Of a DNA stretch of 64,000 nt, positions 8,378 through 18,384 are shown in pieces. How positions within the stretch are numbered: position 1 is the first letter of the stretch; each line of letters starts with the position of its first letter. The stretch is from Winogradskyella luteola. GTDB lineage: Bacteria; Bacteroidota; Bacteroidia; Flavobacteriales; Flavobacteriaceae. A program made the position numbers and the translations under genes. The DNA lies in NCBI RefSeq assembly GCF_019203985.1, contig NZ_JAGSPD010000002.1, positions 310,001 to 374,000 on the forward strand. Direction: 5' to 3'. Under the pieces are notes generated by a model, which searched no databases, was not told the origin of the DNA, and worked only from the letters and a program-made list of their open reading frames with translations.

Positions 8378-10411
8378 TTAAATTAATCCGTTATATTTTC
8401 TGATAAACCACTCTATAAATAGACTTATTGCTATTAATCCGAGTAGGTATTTCCAATCTATCAAAGGTACGATATTTTTAGTGCTTTTTTGAATGGTTGC
8501 ATATCTATTATCAGAGAGAAGGTTCGCTATCAAATCATTATGCTCAGTGCTAAAAAAAGCTTTTCCCGAACTTGCATTCGCAATAGATTCTAATTTATCA
8601 ACATCAGCATTTAAGAATTGTTGTTCTACGTTATACTCCAACACTTCAAAGCTACCAGAGGCAGCAATGGATTCCGTATTATGCTTTATGGTGAAATCAT
8701 ACGAGCCTGATGAAACACCACTTAAATCAACACTATAACTACCTTTATTTAGCAAAAGTGGCACTTCCTTAACACTATCATCATCCTTATTTTTTAAAAT
8801 GATGGTTAATGCTGCTGAACTATCAAATTCAAAATTTTTATTGAAATATTGTGCTGTGATTATAACATCATCGTTACCATTATAAAACGATTTGTAATCA
8901 ATATTAATGCGATTACGTTTTTTGTTTGTACTTAAATATTGCACCAATTTTCCAATAAAATTATCAAAATTATTAAAACGCTCTGCATCTAAATAGGCCT
9001 GTGCTCTCCATCTCCAAATACCCTCACCACTAAGTAGTGCATGCTTTGTATTATCAACCTCAAAAGTTGAAAGCATGGGCTGATTAGTATCGATTTCATT
9101 TACAGCTTTAGTGAGAATAACATCATTTGGCACTAAAAATTCTATAGATCCGAATTCGGATTGCAAAGGTGGATAATCTTCAAAATTGAGATTATCAATA
9201 ATGAATATGCTATAATTTCTGTTTAGATTAGGCTGAAAATCTTCTGTTTGGTTGGTTATGGTTTGCCTAAAATACGATTGGGAATTATTCAATAAACTCC
9301 AGTTTGTTGTATTACCGGTTATTAGTATTGAATTTAATTTTTGCTTATAGACTTCATTTAAAACAGTGTTGAAGCTATTATTAGGTTGATATAAAATAAC
9401 TAACTGAAAATCATTTATTTTACTCAAATAATCTTTAGGTTTTAAGATTGAAACACTACGTTGCTCATTACTCTCTATCGCCTTTTTTAAAGCACCTAAA
9501 TCTGGATGTAAGCGTTCTGAAACTAAGGCAATATTTGTTTTTTGGTCAATAACCTCTACTCCAAAGTTTTTAGAATTATTGACTGTGTTCTTTTCGTTCG
9601 CAAGAGGTGTTAATTCTACACGATAGGTTTTTACACCAACACTATTAGCCGATAAAGCCGTAGAAACAATTTCTGAAGTTTTAGAACTATTAAATTGAAT
9701 CGATTTTCTGTACACAACCGAATTACCAGACCAAATTTTCAGTTCAGTTTTTACGGTTTCTGATCCATTGTAATTAGCAATAACCTCTACAGGAAACTTA
9801 TTCTTTAAGTATACATAGCGATTAACGTTGAGCTGTTTAATACTTAAATCTGAATACACTGTTGAGTCCCCTAAAATAATTGGATAAATTGGTTGTTTCA
9901 CAGATTTTGTGATATAACTATAATCTGATCCGTAGGTTTGATTGCCATCACTTATTATAATAATCGGAGCCGTTTGATTCGCATAGACTTCACCAAATTG
10001 CTTTAAGGCTTTGGAAATATTAGATTGATGTTCACCAAAGCTTAGACTATCTAAACTATTGACGGACTTGCCAAAGCTATACTTTTCAATATTGAAGCGT
10101 TCATTTAATTCTGAATTAGATGCTATAGTGTTTAAAACCGAACTTACATTCTCGTCTTGTTTTAAATAAGAAACAGATTCTGAATTATCTACCGCAACTA
10201 CCAAAGTTGGTTTTTCTTCATAATATGTTTTAGATTCAAACTTTGGATTGATGAGCAATAATAATATTCCAAAAATTGAAACAGTTCTTAACGCTGTAAG
10301 TAAGTATCTAAGATTAGACTTTACTTTCGATTTGTACAAGTACTGAAACAGCGCTAATAAAAGCGCTGCTACTCCAGCAATGATAATATATAATAGAGTT
10401 TCAGAACCCAT
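8378..10411 (-). CDS. VWA-domain membrane protein
   Basis: 677 aa. Two transmembrane helices lie at the N-terminus (about 5-24 and 38-60) and one at the C-terminus (about 650-670, WKYLLGLIAISLFIEWF). Between them is a von Willebrand A-like domain with a MIDAS-type DNSES sequence (VVAVDNSESVSYL) and IIIISDGNQTYGSDY, followed by Ig-like periplasmic regions (YRVELTPLANEKNTVNN) and a class I glutamine-amidotransferase-like segment. Layout resembles the Bacteroidota membrane-VWA proteins related to Bat proteins. Function is unknown; it may be an envelope sensor or scaffold with the adjoining SPFH protein. It starts 48 bp after fabG. Confidence 0.75.
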   Translation of the reverse strand: MGSETLLYIIIAGVAALLLALFQYLYKSKVKSNLRYLLTALRTVSIFGILLLLINPKFESKTYYEEKPTLVVAVDNSESVSYLKQDENVSSVLNTIASNSELNERFNIEKYSFGKSVNSLDSLSFGEHQSNISKALKQFGEVYANQTAPIIIISDGNQTYGSDYSYITKSVKQPIYPIILGDSTVYSDLSIKQLNVNRYVYLKNKFPVEVIANYNGSETVKTELKIWSGNSVVYRKSIQFNSSKTSEIVSTALSANSVGVKTYRVELTPLANEKNTVNNSKNFGVEVIDQKTNIALVSERLHPDLGALKKAIESNEQRSVSILKPKDYLSKINDFQLVILYQPNNSFNTVLNEVYKQKLNSILITGNTTNWSLLNNSQSYFRQTITNQTEDFQPNLNRNYSIFIIDNLNFEDYPPLQSEFGSIEFLVPNDVILTKAVNEIDTNQPMLSTFEVDNTKHALLSGEGIWRWRAQAYLDAERFNNFDNFIGKLVQYLSTNKKRNRINIDYKSFYNGNDDVIITAQYFNKNFEFDSSAALTIILKNKDDDSVKEVPLLLNKGSYSVDLSGVSSGSYDFTIKHNTESIAASGSFEVLEYNVEQQFLNADVDKLESIANASSGKAFFSTEHNDLIANLLSDNRYATIQKSTKNIVPLIDWKYLLGLIAISLFIEWFIRKYNGLI

Positions 10412-10459
10412 TAAATCTTATTCTAATTTTAAAGAAATTCCTGCCTACACAGAAATTTA

Positions 10460-11206
10460 TTAAGTCAACATACCTCCATCAACATTAAGTGTCTGTCCCG
10501 TAACATAGGCACTTAAATCACTTGCCAAGAAGACACATGCATTAGCAATGTCTTCTGGTGAGCCACCGCGTTTTAATGGAATAGCAGCTCTCCAACCTTT
10601 AACCGTTTCTTCATCGAGTTTCGCTGTCATTTCAGTTTCTATAAACCCTGGTGCAATGACGTTGCTTCTAATATTTCTAGAACCTAACTCTAATGCCACA
10701 GATTTTGAAAATCCAATAATTCCTGCCTTCGAAGCTGCATAATTGGTCTGTCCAGCATTTCCTTTAACTCCAACCACAGAACTCATATTAATGATTGAGC
10801 CCTTGCGTTGCTTTAACATGGTTCGCTGTACAGCTTTTGTCATATTAAAAACAGATTTTAGGTTCACTTCAATAACTTTATCAAAATCGGCTTCTCCCAT
10901 TCGCATTAAGAGGTTATCCTTAGTAATACCAGCATTATTTATCAAAATATCTATTGAACCAAAATCGGCCAGTACGTCTTCAGCCAATTTTTGAGCTTCA
11001 TCAAAACTTGCTGCATTGCTCTGGTAACCCACAGCTTTTATACCTTTAGAATTTAAATCTGCCTCCAAAGCTTTGGCTGCATCGACAGAAGAACTGTACG
11101 TAAACGCCACATTGGCACCATGCTCTGCAAAAACCTCAGCAATGCCTTTTCCTATACCTCGGCTTGCACCTGTTATAATCGCTGTTTTTCCTTCTAATAA
11201 TTTCAT
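10460..11206 (-). CDS. fabG: 3-oxoacyl-[acyl-carrier-protein] reductase FabG
   Basis: NADPH-dependent SDR reductase of fatty-acid elongation, 248 aa. The Rossmann motif is GASRGIGKG (13-21), followed by NNAG at 90-93. The catalytic set is Ser in the INMSSVVG segment, Y156 and K160 (NYAASKAG). The C-terminal motif YVTGQTLNVDGGM is typical of true FabG. It heads a probable fabG-VWA-SPFH unit. A terminator for the upstream M16 gene separates it from that gene. Confidence 0.94.
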   Translation of the reverse strand: MKLLEGKTAIITGASRGIGKGIAEVFAEHGANVAFTYSSSVDAAKALEADLNSKGIKAVGYQSNAASFDEAQKLAEDVLADFGSIDILINNAGITKDNLLMRMGEADFDKVIEVNLKSVFNMTKAVQRTMLKQRKGSIINMSSVVGVKGNAGQTNYAASKAGIIGFSKSVALELGSRNIRSNVIAPGFIETEMTAKLDEETVKGWRAAIPLKRGGSPEDIANACVFLASDLSAYVTGQTLNVDGGMLT

Positions 11207-11325
11207 AATATTTATGGTTGGTTCATTTAAGTTATTGAAATATCATATTGATAAATCTCGAAAACAATCAATCTGATACGTATTTCTCTTGAATTTCAAA
11301 TATACCAATTACAAATTGTACGAAA

Positions 11326-11368
11326 TAAAAAAACCTCATAATTCATGTTAAACAAACTATGAGGTTTA
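11326..11368 (-). terminator. Intrinsic terminator downstream of the M16 peptidase gene
   Basis: Stem AAACCTCATA (11331-11340) / TATGAGGTTT (11359-11368) with an A-run on the plus strand at 11326-11333, i.e. a U-run after the stem in the minus transcript. Ten base pairs. Confidence 0.8.
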
Positions 11369-11416
11369 CATTTTATCATAACCTCTAATCAAGGAATGTA
11401 AAAAAATATAAATTGA

Positions 11417-14383
11417 TTAAAGCTTAACGTCTTCCTCTTGGTTATAGTTAAACAAGTAATCGATGTCGAGTTCTTTGATCTCTCCCAAGGTGCTTAAAGC
11501 TTCAAAGTCCATATCTTTTTTGTTTCCGATTACCATGACATTATATGATTTACCACTAATGTTTTCGTTAAAAAACGTTTTTAAATCCTCTAAGGTCATG
11601 TTCTTAATGGTATTATACATCTCCTCACGATTGTCATTGGTAATACCTCTTTTCTTTAAACCTTCATAAGTCCAGAAAATATTAGACTTAGTTATACGTT
11701 GTGCAGCAATTTTCTTTAAAGTCGCTTCTTTTGCCTGATTAAACTGATCTTCAGCTTCTGGCATATTTGTCATCAACTCCATCATAGCATCAACCGCTTG
11801 CTCCAATTTATTGGCTTGTGTACCAACATACGCCATTGTATAATCGGGTTTCCCCACTTCGCTTGCGTTTCGGTAGCTAGAAAAGGCTGAATACGCCAAC
11901 GATTTAGACTCTCTAATCTCTTGAAAGACTATGGATGACAGCCCACTTCCGAAATAGGTGTTGAATAAACGCGAAGCTGCCATTTTCTTGGGATCGAAAG
12001 TATCGCCTTTTGATAATAACATAATTTCACTTTGCACCATATCATAATCCACAAAATAAACATTGCCTCCTGTTTCTAAATTAACGTATTCCGTTTTCTC
12101 TGGATAATCCAAAAAGTTTTCTGGCACAGTATGGTTTTTTTCTAAGGAAGCTACAGCTGCATCAATATCATTACCATAATAAAATACACGCTGCTTATAG
12201 TTACGTAGTTCCTTAATTGTACTCACCAATTCTTCAGGGTTAATTTTCTTTAACTCAGCCTCTGAATATATGTTGCGTAATCTTGAGTTTTCACCATATT
12301 GGGCATAGCTCATTAAACCATTCCAAAAGATATTTCCCTTTTGGGTCTTGCCATCTTCTCTTCCTTTTAAAATACTTTCAACATATTTATTATAGGTATC
12401 TTGATTTGGCTGCGCGTTATCCCAAAGGTTTTCCAACAAAGCCAAGCCAGCGTCCAAATTTTCTTTTAAGCCCGAAATCCCAACATAGGTTTTGTCACTC
12501 GATGAAAAGAAATTAGTACTAATACCCAATTTATAAAACTCTTGTTTTAATTCTTCTGGTGAATACTTGTCCGTGCCTAAATAATCCAAATAACCAGCGG
12601 CCAATGACACCATCCGATCGTTGTCCTGACCCATATCGAAAATAATATTCAAGTTAAAAATATCATTATTGGGATTATCCACATAAGAGACTTTCACTCC
12701 ATTATCCATTTCCACCTCTTTTATTGCTGTTTTGTAGTCTATAAACTGAGGCTTTAGATCTGGTGATGTCTTAGAGTTAAATGTCTTTAAGAAATCCGAT
12801 TCTTTATCTCTATTGAGTTCAATCGGGGTAATTCCTGGGTTTTCTACCTTTACTATGGACTTGTCCTCACCTTTTATTTTATGAACCTCTACATAGTTAT
12901 TACCGTAAAATTCGTTGGCGAATTTCACCACTTGATCCTTGGTGATTTTTTTCATTTCATCCAACATTACAACTCTGTCCTTCCAATCCTGAAACCCTAT
13001 GAAGGCCTCTAAATAGGCATAAGCTGTAGATGAAGCATTCTCGTACTGGCGTATTTGAGATAAACGTAAATCGTTGACCACAGCATCTAACAGCCAATCT
13101 TCAAATTCACCTTTTTTCACTTTTTCTATCTGCTCCAAAAGCAAGTCTCTAACGTCATCTAAAGTTTGATCCGCTTTTGGTCTTCCATAAAGCAAGTGGA
13201 AACCATAATCGTTATTAAAATTGGTAAACGAAGACGCTTGCTGAACCATCTGTTTTTGGTTGAGGTTTAAATCTATTAAACCGGCTTGGGAATTTGCAAG
13301 CATGTAATCTACTAAAGTTAACATCACTTCCTGATCCGAGCCTTTTCCTTTTGATCTAAATGCAACATAAACTGATTCTGCCGTTGGTCCGTAAACTTCC
13401 TTTTTTACAGGTTCTGTAATAGGCTCTAACTCTGGAAAAGTAGGGTGCATAAGCTCTTTCTCTTTATAATCGCCAAAGGCATCATTTACCTTTTTAATGG
13501 TCTCATCGAAGTCTAAGTCACCAACTAAGATTACTGCCATATTATTTGGCACGTAGTATTTATCAAAATAAGCATTTATAGCTTCCATTGAAGGGTTCTT
13601 TAGATGCTCAGAAACACCAATTGTAGATTGCGTACCGTAAGGATGTGTTGGATAAAGTCCTTGTAAAGTTGCATAGTATTGCTTGCGTCCGTCGTTATCC
13701 TGCCCTCTGTTGAATTCTTCGTAAACAGCTTCAATTTCTGTATGGAACAAACGAAGCACCAATTGACTGAAACGCTCACTTTCTACCATTAGCCATTTAT
13801 CCAATTCGTTGGACGGAATCTTACCTACGTAAACTGTTTGTTCATTGGAAGTAAATGCATTTGTACCTTCAGTTCCAAGAGAATTTACCATTTTATCATA
13901 CTCGTTTGCTATAGCAATTTTAGATGCCTCTAGAGATACTGAATCTATTTGTTTATAGATTGCTTTTTTTGCCTCAGGATCTTGCTCTTTTTTGTGCGCT
14001 TCGTACAAATCAGAGATTTGCTTTAAAAACTTAGATTCTGTTTCATAATCTGTAGTTCCGATTTCGTCAGTTCCTTTAAAAACCATGTGCTCTAAATAAT
14101 GGGCTAAACCAGTATTATCTGCTGGATCGTATGTAGAACCTGCTCTAACGGCAATTAAGGTTTGAATTTTTGGTTCCTCTTCGTTTTTGCCCAAATAAAC
14201 TTTTAGACCGTTGTCTAAAGTATATAGGCGCAAACCTGTTGGGTCATTGTTAACGGTTTCATAAGTAAAGCCATTAGCATCTGTTTCTGAATTGATTGCA
14301 TATTCTTGCTTTGAACTATTGTCTTTACAAGCCGAAAAGCATACTAATGCAATGATTAATGTGTAAAATTTAGTAAGTCTCAT
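11417..14383 (-). CDS. M16 family zinc metallopeptidase, lipoprotein
   Basis: 988 aa with two tandem insulinase-type halves. The lipoprotein signal ends at C19 (CFSAC). The zinc site HXXEH is H95-Y-L-E98-H99 (GLAHYLEHMVFKGT) with the distal glutamate in TEIEAVYEEFNRG. The second half (about 540-970) lacks HXXEH but has the R-Y-like SSIVFQEIRESKSLAYSAFS motif of M16 C-terminal halves. It is probably a periplasmic peptide-degrading clamshell enzyme. It is flanked by terminators on both sides and so probably monocistronic. Confidence 0.92.
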   Translation of the reverse strand: MRLTKFYTLIIALVCFSACKDNSSKQEYAINSETDANGFTYETVNNDPTGLRLYTLDNGLKVYLGKNEEEPKIQTLIAVRAGSTYDPADNTGLAHYLEHMVFKGTDEIGTTDYETESKFLKQISDLYEAHKKEQDPEAKKAIYKQIDSVSLEASKIAIANEYDKMVNSLGTEGTNAFTSNEQTVYVGKIPSNELDKWLMVESERFSQLVLRLFHTEIEAVYEEFNRGQDNDGRKQYYATLQGLYPTHPYGTQSTIGVSEHLKNPSMEAINAYFDKYYVPNNMAVILVGDLDFDETIKKVNDAFGDYKEKELMHPTFPELEPITEPVKKEVYGPTAESVYVAFRSKGKGSDQEVMLTLVDYMLANSQAGLIDLNLNQKQMVQQASSFTNFNNDYGFHLLYGRPKADQTLDDVRDLLLEQIEKVKKGEFEDWLLDAVVNDLRLSQIRQYENASSTAYAYLEAFIGFQDWKDRVVMLDEMKKITKDQVVKFANEFYGNNYVEVHKIKGEDKSIVKVENPGITPIELNRDKESDFLKTFNSKTSPDLKPQFIDYKTAIKEVEMDNGVKVSYVDNPNNDIFNLNIIFDMGQDNDRMVSLAAGYLDYLGTDKYSPEELKQEFYKLGISTNFFSSSDKTYVGISGLKENLDAGLALLENLWDNAQPNQDTYNKYVESILKGREDGKTQKGNIFWNGLMSYAQYGENSRLRNIYSEAELKKINPEELVSTIKELRNYKQRVFYYGNDIDAAVASLEKNHTVPENFLDYPEKTEYVNLETGGNVYFVDYDMVQSEIMLLSKGDTFDPKKMAASRLFNTYFGSGLSSIVFQEIRESKSLAYSAFSSYRNASEVGKPDYTMAYVGTQANKLEQAVDAMMELMTNMPEAEDQFNQAKEATLKKIAAQRITKSNIFWTYEGLKKRGITNDNREEMYNTIKNMTLEDLKTFFNENISGKSYNVMVIGNKKDMDFEALSTLGEIKELDIDYLFNYNQEEDVKL

Positions 14384-14402
14384 ATGAGTTGATTATAGTG
14401 AA

Positions 14403-14441
14403 TAAAAAAATCCATTGACCAAAATAAAGTCAATGGATTTA
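14403..14441 (-). terminator. Intrinsic terminator downstream of sucD
   Basis: Stem AAATCCATTGAC / GTCAATGGATTT with loop CAAAATAAA and an A-run on the plus 5' side (U-run in the minus transcript). Confidence 0.8.
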
Positions 14442-14476
14442 TAACGTGTATAAATTAGATATATTTTAACAGAATT

Positions 14477-15349
14477 TTAGCTAATTACTTCCGCCACTTT
14501 CTTGCCTATTTCTGCTGGTGAATCCACAACGTGAATTCCGCATGCTCTCATTATTTTCTTTTTAGCTTGCGCAGTATCATCACTACCGCCAACAATAGCG
14601 CCAGCATGCCCCATAGTACGACCTGCGGGAGCAGTTTCACCAGCAATAAAACCTACTACCGGCTTTTTACTTCCACTCTCTTTATACCAATTTGCAGCAT
14701 CAGCTTCTAATTGACCACCAATTTCACCAATCATTACAACGGCTTCTGTTTCTGGGTCATTAATCAATAACTCAACAGCTTCTTTAGTTGTGGTTCCTAT
14801 TATTGGATCTCCACCAATACCAATTGCTGTTGTTATACCCAAACCTTGTTTTACAACTTGATCTGCCGCCTCGTAAGTTAATGTTCCAGATTTAGAAACT
14901 ATACCTACTTTACCTCGTTTAAAGACAAAACCTGGCATAATACCAACTTTAGCTTCACCTGGTGTTATTACACCCGGACAGTTAGGACCTACCAAACGAC
15001 AATCTCTATCTTTAATATAATCTGCAGCTTTAATCATGTCTGCTACGGGAATTCCTTCTGTAATGGTTATGATGACTTTTATACCTGCATCAGCAGCTTC
15101 CATAATCGCATCAGCAGCAAATGCTGGCGGCACAAAAATAATGGTTGTGTCAGCACCTACTTTTTCAACAGCTTCAGAAACCGTGTTAAAAACAGGTCTG
15201 TCTAAATGTGTCTGACCACCTTTTCCCGGAGTTACACCTCCTACAACATTGGTTCCGTATTCAATCATTTGACCAGCATGAAATGTACCTTCACTACCAG
15301 TAAATCCTTGTACGATGATGTTTGAATTTTTATTAACTAAAACGCTCAT
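14477..15349 (-). CDS. sucD: Succinyl-CoA ligase alpha subunit SucD
   Basis: TCA-cycle enzyme subunit that binds CoA and carries the phosphohistidine. It is 290 aa with CoA-fold motif [19 protein letters not shown] and phosphorylated H248 in [25 protein letters not shown] and [11 protein letters not shown] are also family motifs. The beta subunit gene is not in this window. It is followed by a terminator and preceded by the NTF2-like gene with a 77 bp gap. Confidence 0.97.
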   Translation of the reverse strand: MSVLVNKNSNIIVQGFTGSEGTFHAGQMIEYGTNVVGGVTPGKGGQTHLDRPVFNTVSEAVEKVGADTTIIFVPPAFAADAIMEAADAGIKVIITITEGIPVADMIKAADYIKDRDCRLVGPNCPGVITPGEAKVGIMPGFVFKRGKVGIVSKSGTLTYEAADQVVKQGLGITTAIGIGGDPIIGTTTKEAVELLINDPETEAVVMIGEIGGQLEADAANWYKESGSKKPVVGFIAGETAPAGRTMGHAGAIVGGSDDTAQAKKKIMRACGIHVVDSPAEIGKKVAEVIS

Positions 15350-15426
15350 TTGATATTGTTGTTTTTAAGTTTTGTAAATTTAGTTGTGCAAAAATAAGTG
15401 TTTTGAAGTGCAATTACGACCTCTTT

Positions 15427-15837
15427 TTATATTTTTCTTTCAGCATAAGACGCCATACTTTCCGCATCACTCTCATCTGCTTGTTGACTAATCTCGTAAC
15501 CTCTGTATAATTTGTTATCCTTTACTTCCCAAATCGTTGAAAAATGTGCTAAAACCGTTTCATTATCTGGATTTTCAATAGTATTGGCAAACAATGTATG
15601 TCTGGTAAATACTTTAGAGTCTGCTTCTATAAAATGTGTGAATTCAAATCTGAGATTGGTATAAGATTTTCTCGTGCCCTCAAAAAAATCCACAATAGCA
15701 TCGTAATCTAAATGCATAAATCCTTGACTACTGCTCCAATGCAATTCACATTCCTTATGGTAAAATCTCGGAACCACAGTTGGGTCGTTCGCCAAATCAG
15801 AATTATAAAATGCTTTAACAATTTCTTTAGCTGACAT
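15427..15837 (-). CDS. NTF2-like (SnoaL-type) protein
   Basis: 136 aa; a small cone-shaped alpha+beta fold is predicted from MSAKEIVKAFYNSDLANDPTV followed by strand-rich FEFTHFIEADSKVFTRHTLFAN and FSTIWEVKDNKLYRGYEISQ. No signal peptide. NTF2-like folds host enzymes and ligand-binding proteins, so the role is unknown. The start codon abuts the stop of the LpxD-like gene (15837/15838), which implies translational coupling. Confidence 0.7.
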   Translation of the reverse strand: MSAKEIVKAFYNSDLANDPTVVPRFYHKECELHWSSSQGFMHLDYDAIVDFFEGTRKSYTNLRFEFTHFIEADSKVFTRHTLFANTIENPDNETVLAHFSTIWEVKDNKLYRGYEISQQADESDAESMASYAERKI

Positions 15838-16773
15838 TTATAAATCTTTTAGTTTTTTAAGTATTTCAGGTATTTTCTTAACATAGGCTCTATCTTTAAA
15901 AAAGGCTCTTGCTTCTTGAGCCGGAGAACCAAAATAGGTTTTACCTTCTTCTGTTGTATGCCCCAAACCAGATTGTGCATATAGAACTGTGCCTTTAGAA
16001 ATGGTAATGCCACTTTTTACACCAACTTGTCCCCAAATGGTAACATTATCTTCAACAACGACACAACCCGCAATTCCTGTTTGCGAGGCTATCAAACATT
16101 TTTTGCCCAAAACCGTATCGTGTCCAATCTGTATTTGGTTATCTAATTTAGACCCTTCCCCAATAGTCGTATCACCAGTAACACCTCTATCTATTGTGCA
16201 AGCTGCTCCTATATCTACATTATCCTCAATAATTACACGACCACCAGATAGTAATTGATCGTAACCCTCTGGTCGGTTTTTGTAATAGAAAGCACTTGCT
16301 CCTAAAACTGTTCCTGCGTGAACAGTAACGTTGTCTCCAATTACGGTATCATCATAAATGCTAACATTAGGATGAATAACACAATTTTTACCAATGGTTA
16401 CATTATTACCAATAAAACAGTTAGGTTGAATTATGGTGCCTTCACCAATTTCTGCATCAGTCGCAATAGCAACATTTGAAGATTTAAAAGGTTTGAAGTG
16501 AAGCGTTAACTTATTGAAATCTCTAAATGGGTCATCTGAAATTAAGAGTGCTTTACCTTCTGGACAATCCACTTCTTTATTAATAAGAACAATGGTTGCA
16601 GCAGATTCTAAAGCTTTATCATAATATTTCGGATGGTCGACAAATACAATATCGCCAGCTTCAACAACATGAATTTCGTTGATGCCCAAAACTGGAAAAT
16701 CATCATCGCCGATATATTCGGTATCAATTAAACCGGCAATCTCTTTTAAAGTGTGTGGTCTTGGAAATTTCAA
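15838..16773 (-). CDS. LpxD-like UDP-3-O-acylglucosamine N-acyltransferase homolog
   Basis: 311 aa left-handed beta-helix acyltransferase with an N-terminal uridine-binding-like domain (1 to about 100) and many hexapeptide repeats ([26 protein letters not shown]). The catalytic-type His is H218 in [10 protein letters not shown]. It differs from the adjacent genuine LpxD (19778-20806) in the acyl/substrate region: [14 protein letters not shown] here against [15 protein letters not shown] there. It is probably a second acyltransferase of lipid A or another UDP-sugar. It lies 47 bp downstream of efp in the lpx cluster. Confidence 0.85.
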   Translation of the reverse strand: MKFPRPHTLKEIAGLIDTEYIGDDDFPVLGINEIHVVEAGDIVFVDHPKYYDKALESAATIVLINKEVDCPEGKALLISDDPFRDFNKLTLHFKPFKSSNVAIATDAEIGEGTIIQPNCFIGNNVTIGKNCVIHPNVSIYDDTVIGDNVTVHAGTVLGASAFYYKNRPEGYDQLLSGGRVIIEDNVDIGAACTIDRGVTGDTTIGEGSKLDNQIQIGHDTVLGKKCLIASQTGIAGCVVVEDNVTIWGQVGVKSGITISKGTVLYAQSGLGHTTEEGKTYFGSPAQEARAFFKDRAYVKKIPEILKKLKDL

Positions 16774-16820
16774 ATGATCTAATTTATTATATAAAATTTC
16801 TGCATAGTCAGGAATGACAA

Positions 16821-17387
16821 TTATTCCTTAATACGCTCTTTGTAAGTCCCTTTTTCGGTTTCAACCTTAATTTTATCACCTTCATTGATAAATAACGGAA
16901 CATTTACAGATGCTCCAGTTTCTACCGTTGCAGGTTTTGTAGCATTTGTTGCCGTATTGCCTTTTACACCTGGTTCTGTTGCTGTAACTTCTAATATAAC
17001 GGTTGCCGGCATATCTACAGATAAAGGCATATTATCTTCAGAGTTAATCTGTATGGTTACTATTTCTCCTTCTTTCATTAAGTCGGGTCTATCTAACGCA
17101 GATTCCAGTAATCTAATTTGTGTATAGTCGGCTTCATTCATAAAATGATAAAACTCGCCATCGTTATATAGATATTGAAATTTATGGGTCTCTACTCTAA
17201 CATCTTCAATTTTATGACCTGCGGAAAAGGTGTTATCAATTACTTTTCCAGTAGTTACGCTTTTTAATTTTGTTCTTACAAAAGCTGGGCCTTTCCCTGG
17301 TTTTACATGAAGGAATTCAATGATTTTATAAATATCGTGGTTATATCTAATGCATAATCCGTTTCTAATATCTGATGTACTTGCCAT
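16821..17387 (-). CDS. efp: Translation elongation factor P
   Basis: 188 aa three-domain EF-P that relieves ribosome stalling at polyproline. Domain I ends the loop [13 protein letters not shown], whose tip residue K32 is the position modified in other EF-Ps. Domain II carries [25 protein letters not shown], and domain III ends [27 protein letters not shown]. It lies between lpxA and the second acyltransferase gene, a frequent arrangement in Flavobacteria. No modification enzyme is seen in the window. Confidence 0.97.
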   Translation of the reverse strand: MASTSDIRNGLCIRYNHDIYKIIEFLHVKPGKGPAFVRTKLKSVTTGKVIDNTFSAGHKIEDVRVETHKFQYLYNDGEFYHFMNEADYTQIRLLESALDRPDLMKEGEIVTIQINSEDNMPLSVDMPATVILEVTATEPGVKGNTATNATKPATVETGASVNVPLFINEGDKIKVETEKGTYKERIKE

Positions 17388-17505
17388 AATGCTGTTAAGT
17401 CGTTTGTTTAGTTATTTATTTCCCATCTTCCGTTTTCCCAAAAGGAAGAAGCGTAAACACTTTGGTTTTTAGCCTTGGGTTTTTTTTATGCTCTTTTTTC
17501 TAAAA

Positions 17506-18291
17506 TCAATTCGATTTGAAGTAGCCTTTCATAATACCACGATGTGAGTTCTTAATAAACTGAAGAATCTCATCGCGCTCAGGAGTAGCTTCCATTTCAG
17601 CTTCAATAATTTCCGAAGCTTGTGTATTGTTATAATTCTTTTGATATAATATTCTGAATATATGCTGAATTTCCCTGATTTTTTCTGTTGTGAATCCTCT
17701 ACGTCTTAAACCGACAGAGTTAATTCCCACATAAGACAATGGTTCACGAGCTGCTTTTACATAAGGAGGTACATCCTTTCGTACCAAAGAACCACCAGTT
17801 ACAAATGCATGATTTCCTATTGAACAGAATTGATGCACAGCGGTCATACCTGCCAAAACCACATAATCCCCAACGGTTATATGACCTGCTAATGTGCTAT
17901 TGTTAGAGAAAATACAATTGTTGCCAACGAAACAATCATGAGCAATATGGCAGTATGCCATTATCAAACAATTATCTCCAATAACAGTTTTCATTTTATC
18001 GGTTGTACCTCTGTTGATGGTAACACATTCTCTAATGGTAACGTTATTGCCAATTTCTACAGTGGTATCTTCATCGTTATATTTTAAATCTTGTGGAACG
18101 GCTGAAATGACGGCTCCGGGGAAAATATTACAATTCTTTCCGATGCGGGCACCTTCCATAATAGTAACATTGCTTCCAATCCATGTACCTTCACCAATTT
18201 TTACATTGTTGTGAATAGTAGTGAAAGGTTCTATAACTACATTCTTGGCAATTTTAGCCCCAGGATGTACGTATGCTAAGGGTTGGTTCAT
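17506..18291 (-). CDS. lpxA: UDP-N-acetylglucosamine acyltransferase LpxA
   Basis: First committed acylation of lipid A: 3-hydroxyacyl-ACP plus UDP-GlcNAc. It is 261 aa. Hexapeptide repeats fill residues 5-180. The catalytic His is H118 in CHIAHDCFVGNNC, with the following NNSTLAGHITVGDYVVLAG and the C-terminal SVGLRRRGFTTEKIREIQHIFRILY helix of LpxA. It lies between lpxC-fabZ (93 bp upstream) and efp. Confidence 0.96.
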   Translation of the reverse strand: MNQPLAYVHPGAKIAKNVVIEPFTTIHNNVKIGEGTWIGSNVTIMEGARIGKNCNIFPGAVISAVPQDLKYNDEDTTVEIGNNVTIRECVTINRGTTDKMKTVIGDNCLIMAYCHIAHDCFVGNNCIFSNNSTLAGHITVGDYVVLAGMTAVHQFCSIGNHAFVTGGSLVRKDVPPYVKAAREPLSYVGINSVGLRRRGFTTEKIREIQHIFRILYQKNYNNTQASEIIEAEMEATPERDEILQFIKNSHRGIMKGYFKSN

Positions 18292-18384
18292 TTTCGTGAT
18301 TTTATTTTTGACAAATAGGTAAAAGTGTGTTCGCCTATCAGCTTATCTGAAACTAATAAAAACTCTAGATTCGCTCTGTTCATT

